DNA of 34,662 bases from Myxococcota bacterium (GTDB lineage: Bacteria; Myxococcota_A; UBA9160; PR03), in the NCBI GenBank assembly GCA_030066475.1, contig JASJBO010000097.1, positions 1-34,662 of the forward strand, given 5' to 3'. Both the position numbers and the translations under genes were made by a program. Numbering within the stretch: position 1 is the first letter of the stretch; each line of letters begins with the position of its first letter. Positions 19,415-25,303 of this stretch are shown piece after piece. The notes under the pieces were generated by a model. That model did not search any database. It was not told where the DNA came from and was given only the letters and a program-made list of their open reading frames with translations.

Positions 19415-20503
19415 ATGGGTCTCTTCGAGAAGCTCCGCGCCGAGCTGATCGACATCATCGAGTGGGTCGACGACAGCCGCCACACGCTGGTCTGGCGCTT
19501 CCCCCGCTACCACAACCAGATCAAGCACGGGGCGCAGCTCATCGTGCGCCCCGGCCAGGTCGCCGTGTTCGTGAGCCAGGGACGGATCGCGGACGTGTTC
19601 GAGCCGGGACACTACACGCTCGAGACCCGCAACCTGCCCGTGCTGTCGACGCTGGCCGGCTGGCCCCACGGCTTCGACAGCCCGTTCAAGGCCGAGGTCT
19701 ACTTCTGCAGCACCCGGCAGATCACCGACCTGAAGTGGGGCACGCCCAACCCGATCCCGATGCGCGACGCCGACTTCGGCCCGATCCGGATCCGCGCGTT
19801 CGGCACCTACACGCTGCGCGCCAGCGACCCGAAGGCGCTGCTCCAGGAGCTGGTCGGCACCGACTCGATGCTCGAGGCCGAGGAGGTGCAGGTGCTGCTG
19901 CGCTCGATCGTCTCGAACGCGCTGGCCGACCTGATCGCCAACAGCGACATCTCGGTGGTCGACCTGGCCTCGAGCTACCAGGAGCTGTCCGAGAAGCTGC
20001 GCCGGATGGTGCTCGAGCGGGTGGACGACGAGTACGGCCTCGACATCCCGCAGCTCTACATCGTGAACGTCTCGGTGCCCGAGGAGGTCGAGAAGGCGCT
20101 CGACGTGCGCACCAGCATGCGCGTGATCGAGGACCTGGCGCAGTACCAGCAGTACCAGATCGGGCACGCCATCCCGACCGCCGCGGCGAGCCCCGCCGGC
20201 GGCCTGGCCGGCGCCGGCCTCGGCCTGGGCATGGGCGCCGCCGTGGCGGGCCAGATGATCCCGGGCCTGGGCGCCGCCGTCGCGCCACAGCCCACGCCGC
20301 CGCAGGCCCCGCCCCCGCCGCCGCTCCCGACCTGGCACGTCGCCCAGAACGGCCAGAGCACCGGCCCGTTCACGGCCGAGCAGCTCGCCCAGGCGGCCGC
20401 CGCGGGGAACCTCGGGCCGCAGACGCTGGTGTGGACCGCGGGCATGGCGCAGTGGACGCCGGCCAGCCAGGTCCCGCAGCTGGCGGGACTGTTCGCCGGG
20501 TAG
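19415..20503 (+). CDS. SPFH-domain protein with C-terminal GYF_2 domain (YdjI-like)
   Basis: 362 aa. ATG 19415 has AAAGGAG 7 bases upstream. The N-terminal two-thirds (MGLFEKLRAELIDIIEW, LIVRPGQVAVFVSQGRIADVFEPGHYTL, IRIRAFGTYTLRASDPK, and QLYIVNVSVPEEVEKALD) is the SPFH/band-7-like fold often annotated as virion core protein or YdjI. A Gly/Ala-rich and Pro-rich linker (about 255-305) leads to a GYF_2/DUF4339 domain, WHVAQNGQSTGPFTAEQL..LVWTAGMAQWTPA, which usually mediates protein contacts. Members of this group recruit partner proteins at the membrane. The zinc-ribbon neighbour is the obvious candidate partner (inference). The stop is followed within 25 bases by the triple repeat array. Confidence 0.85.
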   Translation: MGLFEKLRAELIDIIEWVDDSRHTLVWRFPRYHNQIKHGAQLIVRPGQVAVFVSQGRIADVFEPGHYTLETRNLPVLSTLAGWPHGFDSPFKAEVYFCSTRQITDLKWGTPNPIPMRDADFGPIRIRAFGTYTLRASDPKALLQELVGTDSMLEAEEVQVLLRSIVSNALADLIANSDISVVDLASSYQELSEKLRRMVLERVDDEYGLDIPQLYIVNVSVPEEVEKALDVRTSMRVIEDLAQYQQYQIGHAIPTAAASPAGGLAGAGLGLGMGAAVAGQMIPGLGAAVAPQPTPPQAPPPPPLPTWHVAQNGQSTGPFTAEQLAQAAAAGNLGPQTLVWTAGMAQWTPASQVPQLAGLFAG

Positions 20504-20525
20504 GAGTCTGCGCGGCAGAAGCCCC

Positions 20526-20677
20526 CGCAAGCGCCCGAAGGGCGCGCGCAGTGAGGCGCAGCCGAACGAAGTCCACCGCAAGCGCCCGAAGGGCGCGCGC
20601 AGTGAGGCGCAGCCGAACGAAGTCCACCGCAAGCGCCCGGAGGGCGCGCGCAGTGAGGCGCAGCCGAACGAAGTCCA
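20526..20677 (-). repeat. Tandem array of three dispersed-repeat copies (51-bp period)
   Basis: Copies 6, 7 and 8 start at 20526, 20577 and 20628; each is 50 bp with a single C between. Copies 6 and 7 are identical. Copy 8 differs by one base (GAA to GGA in the loop of hairpin I). Hairpin I is GCGCCC-GNA-GGGCGC and hairpin II is GTGAGGCGCAGCCGAAC. Each unit ends GAAGTCCA. Confidence 0.95.
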
Positions 20678-20709
20678 TCAGCTCCAGGACCGGTATCCTC
20701 AGCGGCCCC

Positions 20710-21774
20710 ATGGCCGTCCCGAACGAGGTCGAGCTCGAGATCCTGCACCGCCTGCCCGGACGCGCCGTGCTGGCGCAGGCGGACGGGATCCATCTCGGCC
20801 ACAACTACGACGTGCTGCGGCTGGCGCCCGACGGGTCGGGCTGCACGCGCGTCACGTCGTTTCCGCGCTCGCCGCTGCGGCGCATGGCGGAGCACTCGCG
20901 GCTGGCGTGCCGGCTGGCGCGCCAGGAGGTGCGGGCGCTGGTGCGGCTCGCCGACGGCAGCTACGTGGGCGCCAACCGCGAGGGCGTCTTCCGCGGCCGC
21001 GAGGGCGACGCCGTGATGGCGCCGTGCGAGGTCGCGAGCGAGACCCTGCCGCTGCAGCCGCCGCTGCGCATCGAGCTGGGTCCGGACGAGACCGTGGTGT
21101 TCGGCGAGTACGGCTTCGACCGGTCGCGCGCCATGCGCCTGTTCGCCTCGCGCGACGGCGGCCGCCACTTCCAGGTGGTGCACCGCTTCCCGGCCGGCGA
21201 GATCCTGCACGTCCACAACGTGCGCTGGGACGCGAGCGCCGGGCACTACTGGGTGCTGGCCGGCGACCACGACCACGAGCCCGGCTTCGCGCGCCTGTCC
21301 GCCGACTTCGAGCGCCTCGAGTGGGTGGCGAAGGGCCGCCAGGAGGCCCGCGCCGTCGACTGCTTCGACCTCGGCGACCGCCTCGCCTACGCCACCGACA
21401 CCGAGAAGGCCGTGAACGGCGCGATCACCCTCGACAAGCAGAGCGGCGCGCTCACCCGCCACCGCGACTTCGAGGGCAGCGGCATCTACGCCTGCCGCTT
21501 CGGCGGCCTGCTCGCGATCAGCACCAGCGTGGAGCCCTCGGAGGTGAACCACGCCACCTGGGCGAGCCTGTACCTGTCGCGCGACGGCGTGCAGTGGAAG
21601 CGCGCCTTCTCCGCCGAGAAGGACCGCTGGCACCCGCACTGGTTCCAGTTCGGCTCGATCGTGCTGCCGAAGGGCGCGAGCGAAACGGAGCGGCTGGTGT
21701 TCAGCGGCCAGGCGCTGCGCGGGATCGACGGCGTCACGCTGGTGGCCCGCCTGGCCGGGGGAGCGGAGGTCTAG
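20710..21774 (+). CDS. Asp-box (BNR-like) beta-propeller protein, function unknown
   Basis: 354 aa without a signal peptide or transmembrane helix, so probably cytoplasmic. Two Asp-box type motifs, SRDGGRHF and SRDGVQWK, plus repeated short beta-rich units (SYVGANREGVFRG, HYWVLAGDHDHEPGFARL, LYLSRDGVQW) point to a sialidase/BNR-like beta-propeller, which is a fold and not a function. No catalytic signature of sialidases is evident. ATG 20710 lacks a Shine-Dalgarno sequence. TATCCT about 10 bases upstream could be a -10 element of a nearly leaderless transcript, which is speculative. The repeat array separates it from the SPFH gene. Confidence 0.65.
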   Translation: MAVPNEVELEILHRLPGRAVLAQADGIHLGHNYDVLRLAPDGSGCTRVTSFPRSPLRRMAEHSRLACRLARQEVRALVRLADGSYVGANREGVFRGREGDAVMAPCEVASETLPLQPPLRIELGPDETVVFGEYGFDRSRAMRLFASRDGGRHFQVVHRFPAGEILHVHNVRWDASAGHYWVLAGDHDHEPGFARLSADFERLEWVAKGRQEARAVDCFDLGDRLAYATDTEKAVNGAITLDKQSGALTRHRDFEGSGIYACRFGGLLAISTSVEPSEVNHATWASLYLSRDGVQWKRAFSAEKDRWHPHWFQFGSIVLPKGASETERLVFSGQALRGIDGVTLVARLAGGAEV

Positions 21775-21816
21775 ATAGCCCTAGAGCGCCTACTCGAATA
21801 GCGCCCGAAGCTCCCC

Positions 21817-21864
21817 CGCAAGCGCCGAAGGCGCGCGCAGCGAGCCGCAGGCGAGCGAAGTCCA
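21817..21864 (-). repeat. Dispersed two-hairpin repeat, copy 9
   Basis: Plus text begins CGCAAGCGCCGAAGGCGC and ends GCGAAGTCCA. Hairpin I is shortened by one pair on both arms at once (GCGCC-GAA-GGCGC). Hairpin II is GCGAGCCGCAGGCGAGC. It lies between convergent genes. On the minus strand it follows the HlyD stop as TAG-CTGG-TGGACTTCG, the same junction as copy 10. Confidence 0.92.
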
Positions 21865-21868
21865 CCAG

Positions 21869-23008
21869 CTAGGTCTTCTTCGACGAGTCACCCGGCCCCG
21901 CGCCCGGGTCGGGCAGCGGCGGGAAGCGGTTCAGCTGCCGCCACAGCTCGTAACCGAGCGGCACGGTATTGAGCAGCACCCAGCCCTTCACCTGCGAGCC
22001 GAGGCGCAGATAGCGGTCGTCCGGCCACGGGTCGGCGGGATCTTCCTTCACCAGGATGCGGAAGCGTCCGTTGGGCGAGACCGAGGGGTCGACGGAGGCG
22101 ACGACGCCTCCGAACGTTCCCACGGCGACGGCAGGCCAGCCGCTGAACTGCACGGCGGGCCAGCCCTCGAACTCGAGGCGGAGCTGGCGGCCGGGCTGGA
22201 TCAGGGGCGCGTCGAGACCGCTCACGTAGAGCTCCGCTGCGAGCTCGACGTCGGACGGGGCGAGCGTGGCGACGGTCTGCCCCTCCTTGACGAGCGTCGC
22301 CTTGTCGCCCGCCTGCAGGCTCACGATCGCGCCGTCGCGAGGCGCCGTGACGAGCTGCGTCGACTGGCGCGAGAGCTTCACGTCCACCGCGTTGAGCTCG
22401 GCCAGGGCCTGGGCCTCCTTGGACGCGAGCTCCTCGTAGCGCACCCGGGCCCGCTCGAACTCGCGGCGCGAGGCCAGCCCCTCCCCGAAGAGCTCTTCCT
22501 GGCGCGCCGTGTCGAGCTTCGCGATCTCGCTGGCGGTGCGCGCCGCCATGTACTTGCTGGCCACGGCCGCGCGCTCCGCCTCGAGGCGCTCGAGGTAGCG
22601 GGGATCGACGTCCACGATCTCGACGATCGGGTCGCCCTCCTTCACGCGGCTGCCGTCGCGCACGAACCAGCGATTGATGCGACCGCCGACGAGCACGGTG
22701 ATCTCCTGGAGCCGCGCGTCGGGGTCGAGCGCGGTGACGCGCCCCATGCCCACCGAGGTCTGCACCCAGGGCGTGAAGCCGAGTATGGCACCGCCGACGA
22801 GCAGGCTCAGCACGAACATGCCGGCGAGCACGCGCGTCGCCGGCGGCACCTCGATCGACGCCAGCGTCTCGAAACACTCGACGTAGTCGCGTCGGGCCAC
22901 CACGTGCAGGTCGGGGACCGCGACCTCCAGGGACTCGTCCCCCGCCGTCGCCGCTGCCGGCGCCGCCGGGTGGGGGTGCACCGAGGGGCTGTGCCCGGGC
23001 TGCGCCAT
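21869..23008 (-). CDS. HlyD-family membrane fusion protein
   Basis: 379 aa periplasmic adaptor anchored in the inner membrane. An N-terminal cytoplasmic tail (about 1-58) is followed by one transmembrane helix (RVLAGMFVLSLLVGGAILGF). Then come a split lipoyl-like domain (GRINRWFVRDGSRVKEGDPIVEI and VTAPRDGAIVSLQAGDKATLVKEGQTV), an intervening coiled coil (about 140-205, rich in Glu/Ala/Arg), and a C-terminal beta domain. ATG 23008 shares one base with the TGA of the upstream ABC gene (TGATG), so the two are translationally coupled. Such adaptors normally bridge an ABC exporter to a TolC channel. No TolC gene is present here, and the paired ABC protein looks ATPase-deficient. Confidence 0.88.
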   Translation of the reverse strand: MAQPGHSPSVHPHPAAPAAATAGDESLEVAVPDLHVVARRDYVECFETLASIEVPPATRVLAGMFVLSLLVGGAILGFTPWVQTSVGMGRVTALDPDARLQEITVLVGGRINRWFVRDGSRVKEGDPIVEIVDVDPRYLERLEAERAAVASKYMAARTASEIAKLDTARQEELFGEGLASRREFERARVRYEELASKEAQALAELNAVDVKLSRQSTQLVTAPRDGAIVSLQAGDKATLVKEGQTVATLAPSDVELAAELYVSGLDAPLIQPGRQLRLEFEGWPAVQFSGWPAVAVGTFGGVVASVDPSVSPNGRFRILVKEDPADPWPDDRYLRLGSQVKGWVLLNTVPLGYELWRQLNRFPPLPDPGAGPGDSSKKT

Positions 23009-24717
23009 CAGCGCCCCCCCAGCTTCTGGGCGAGCGCCGCCGTCTCCGCCTCGCTCCAGCGGGCGCTCTCGAGGCGCTGCAGCTCCTCGAGGTCGCGCAC
23101 GTACTGCTGCTCGGTCGGCGTGAAGTACAGGAAGTGATCGAAGCAGTCGAGGTCGCGGCGGTTCGAGAAGTAGAGCAGGGTCAGCTCGGGAATGCGGCGG
23201 ATCGCCTCCAGCACCTGGAGCCGCTTCTGGTGGCCGACCACGTCGAACAGCGGGCTCAGCACGAGGACGCGGGGTCGGCTCAGCAGCGCGTGGGCGACCT
23301 TGAGCCGCATCGTCTCGGAGACCGACAGCGGGTAGCCGTTGGGCGCGAGCCGGCGGTCGAGGCCGCCCTCGATCTTCAGGACGGCCTCGGCGAGGCCCAC
23401 CTGCGTGACGACCTCGCGGATGCGCGCGCGCGAGGCCTCGGGATCGGCCATCGCCAGGAACTCGGCGATGCTCCGCTCGAGCATGACCGGGCTGTCCACC
23501 ACCTTGATCTCGTCGCGGAGGTGGTGCACGTCGACGTCCGTGATGTCCACGCCGCCGATCGAGACCGTGCCCGACTCCGGCTCCCGGAAGCGCTGGAGCA
23601 GGTCGGAGAAGTGCTTGGCGAGCGAGCCGCCGGTGGCGGCCACGAGCACGCCGGCGCCCGAGGGCACCGAGAGGTCGAACGCCACGTCGACGCCGCGGTA
23701 GTGCGAGCGCACGCCCCGCACGACGAGCCCGGACGAGGAGCAGTCGAGCCGCTCGTCGCCCTGGACGCTCTCGAGCGAGATGTCGAAGAAGACCGAGATC
23801 TTCTTCACGGCGGCGCGCATCTCGTAGTAGGAGCGCAGGTAGTAGCCGAGGCGGGTGAGCCCCACGAAGATGGCCGACAGGATCAGCTCGGCCGCGACCA
23901 GCTGACCCAGCGTGAGCTCGCCGCTGATCACGAGCCAACCGCCGAGGCCCAGGAGCGCGGCGCTCGCGACCGCGTAGAGCACCAGGAAGCCGATCAGCTG
24001 GCCGAAGGTGTAGGAGAAGTGCCGCTTGTGCTCTTCGACGTAGTGGTGCGACAGCTCCTCGGAGCGGCTCACCGCCTGCTGGATGCTGCGGTTCGACTTG
24101 AAGAAGGCGTTGGCGCGGGCGAGCTCCTCGAGCCAGCCGGCCATGTCGTACTTCGCGTGGGACAGGGCCAGCGCGCTCTCCTTGGCGCCCCGATGCAAGG
24201 CGCGCCAGATGAGGGCGGCGAGCGCGACCACGGCCGCGTTGAAGACCAGCAGCAGCGGGTGGTAGAAGGACGTGACGATGAAGCCCACGAGCGTCTGCAG
24301 GAAGAGCGAGATCCCTCCGGTGAGCAGGATCGGCATGTTCTTCTGAACCGTCATGATGTCGAAGTAGCGGTTCGCCATCTCGTCGCGGTTGAGGCTCTCG
24401 AGGTGGGAGAAGCGCGCGTAGGCGAAGCGCAGGACGATCTCGGACGCGACGCGCGCGAAGAAGCGCCGCTCGAAGAGCTCCAGCGCGTAGTACTGGAGCG
24501 CCATGAAGATGGCCGAAAAGCTCAGCAGGACCAGGAGCGCGATCGCCAGGATCAGGACCGGCTCGGGCTGGGCCGTATTCGCCACGGTGCTGATCAGGAC
24601 CTGCACGGAGATCGGGATCGAGAGGGTCAGGATCCCGATCGCCACGCCGTAGATCACGGCGAGCGCGTAGAAGCTCTTTTCCGGGGCGAGGATCAGGCGA
24701 AGCGGCGAAATGCGCAC
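23008..24717 (-). CDS. ABC exporter-like protein with degenerate nucleotide-binding domain
   Basis: 569 aa. The N-terminal half has about six membrane helices of the type I ABC exporter fold. The C-terminal half (about 335-545) keeps the NBD layout but has lost its catalytic residues. The Walker A region is TGGSLAKH, with K368 followed by His instead of Ser/Thr. The Q-loop position reads VVDSPVML. The signature is LSVSETMRLK (464-473) instead of LSGGQ. Walker B is VLVLSPLFD, with S488-P489 replacing Asp-Glu. The switch His is N519 (YFSNRRD). GTG start at 24717 with GAGGA upstream. The reading frame is long and intact and overlaps hlyD, so it is not an ordinary pseudogene. It may bind nothing, or act as a static or regulatory partner of another ATPase. 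Confidence 0.85.
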   Translation of the reverse strand: MRISPLRLILAPEKSFYALAVIYGVAIGILTLSIPISVQVLISTVANTAQPEPVLILAIALLVLLSFSAIFMALQYYALELFERRFFARVASEIVLRFAYARFSHLESLNRDEMANRYFDIMTVQKNMPILLTGGISLFLQTLVGFIVTSFYHPLLLVFNAAVVALAALIWRALHRGAKESALALSHAKYDMAGWLEELARANAFFKSNRSIQQAVSRSEELSHHYVEEHKRHFSYTFGQLIGFLVLYAVASAALLGLGGWLVISGELTLGQLVAAELILSAIFVGLTRLGYYLRSYYEMRAAVKKISVFFDISLESVQGDERLDCSSSGLVVRGVRSHYRGVDVAFDLSVPSGAGVLVAATGGSLAKHFSDLLQRFREPESGTVSIGGVDITDVDVHHLRDEIKVVDSPVMLERSIAEFLAMADPEASRARIREVVTQVGLAEAVLKIEGGLDRRLAPNGYPLSVSETMRLKVAHALLSRPRVLVLSPLFDVVGHQKRLQVLEAIRRIPELTLLYFSNRRDLDCFDHFLYFTPTEQQYVRDLEELQRLESARWSEAETAALAQKLGGR

Positions 24718-24841
24718 GGTCGGGGTCCTCGGCGGGCCTAGGCGTCTCCGCGAGCGCGGCCTTGAAAGGATAGCGCCGTCGGGCGCACCGTGTGCCTCCC
24801 GCTGGCCTGGCGCGCCCTCCCGGCTCGCCGATATGCGAACA

Positions 24842-24869
24842 ATATTACATGAAATACTTATCGCATCAA
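24842..24869 (-). promoter_or_regulatory. Candidate sigma-70 promoter for the ABC-HlyD unit
   Basis: The only strongly AT-rich pocket of the region. On the minus strand TTGATG, 16 bases, then TAATAT (4/6 matches each to TTGACA and TATAAT), placing a start near 24835 and a leader of about 118 nt. It is overlapped by the 6-bp inverted repeat ATGCGA (24833-24838) / TCGCAT (24861-24866), which could be an operator. Confidence 0.4.
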
Positions 24870-24964
24870 GCCCGGCCGCCCTGAGGGGGTTCCCAGCTCG
24901 CCTCAGCCTCCGCTCAGGACGGCTCCGGCAGTGTCCCGGTCTCGCTCACCTGGAGGGACACCCC

Positions 24965-25045
24965 GACGGGCAGCGCTCCGAGATCGCGGCGCTGCTCGGC
25001 GCCGAGCAGCCGTGGGTGACCGAGCTGGAACGCGACCGGATGGCC
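24965..25045 (+). pseudogene. Possible remnant of an XRE-type helix-turn-helix gene
   Basis: The plus-strand frame reads DGQRSEIAALLGAEQPWVTELERDR, matching the XRE spacing E-I-A-x-L-L-G-x-x-Q-x-x-V-x-x-L-E-x-x-R. The frame then degrades into Arg/Gly-rich noise, while another frame (ALGADDVVEVDIPAAVG, about 25068-25118) becomes protein-like, consistent with a frameshift. There is no credible start. Chance similarity in GC-rich DNA cannot be excluded. Confidence 0.3.
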
Positions 25046-25167
25046 GTCGAAGCGGCGGGTACCGGGCGCACTCGGTGCGGACGACGTCGTCGAGGTCGAC
25101 ATCCCGGCGGCGGTCGGCGCGGAGGGGGAGGCTTCCGGGGCGGGCGCTAGCGCTAGAGCCGGCCCCC

Positions 25168-25199
25168 GGGATCGCGCGTTCGTGCGGACGCGCGATCCC
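25168..25199. terminator. Strong 12-bp stem, terminator-like hairpin
   Basis: GGGATCGCGCGT (25168-25179), loop TCGTGCGG, ACGCGCGATCCC (25188-25199): a perfect 12-bp stem. There is no T-tract, so it may be a factor-dependent terminator, a 3'-end stabiliser or a protein-binding palindrome. It lies just downstream of the XRE-like remnant and about 105 bp before the symporter start. Confidence 0.4.
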
Positions 25200-25303
25200 T
25201 TGGCTCCGGCTTCCCTTCCGCCGTCGTCGATGTCGGTCGCCCGAGCTCGGCTGGGGCGAGGTCGAGACCGAGTCCATCGGCGGTTCCGCTAGGCTCGAGT
25301 GCC

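Larger units (their letters stand above)
24718..25303. other. 586-bp divergent intergenic region
   Basis: Separates the ABC-HlyD unit from the symporter fusion gene. It contains the AT-rich promoter candidate (24842-24869), a possible XRE helix-turn-helix remnant (24965-25045), the palindrome CTAGCGCTAG (25147-25156) and a 12-bp perfect stem (25168-25199). I see no intact gene. Confidence 0.6.

Noticed and set aside
20526..20677. CRISPR-like array
   Set aside because: Units are 50 bp with one-base spacers and internal hairpins, and no unique spacers or cas genes are present. It is a tandem of the dispersed element.
20504..20709. A short peptide gene encoded by the repeats (frame giving DFVRLRLTARALRALA units)
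   Set aside because: The frame is open in most copies, but changes preserve hairpin pairing rather than protein sequence, copies lack start and ribosome signals, and the same frame is lost in other subtypes.
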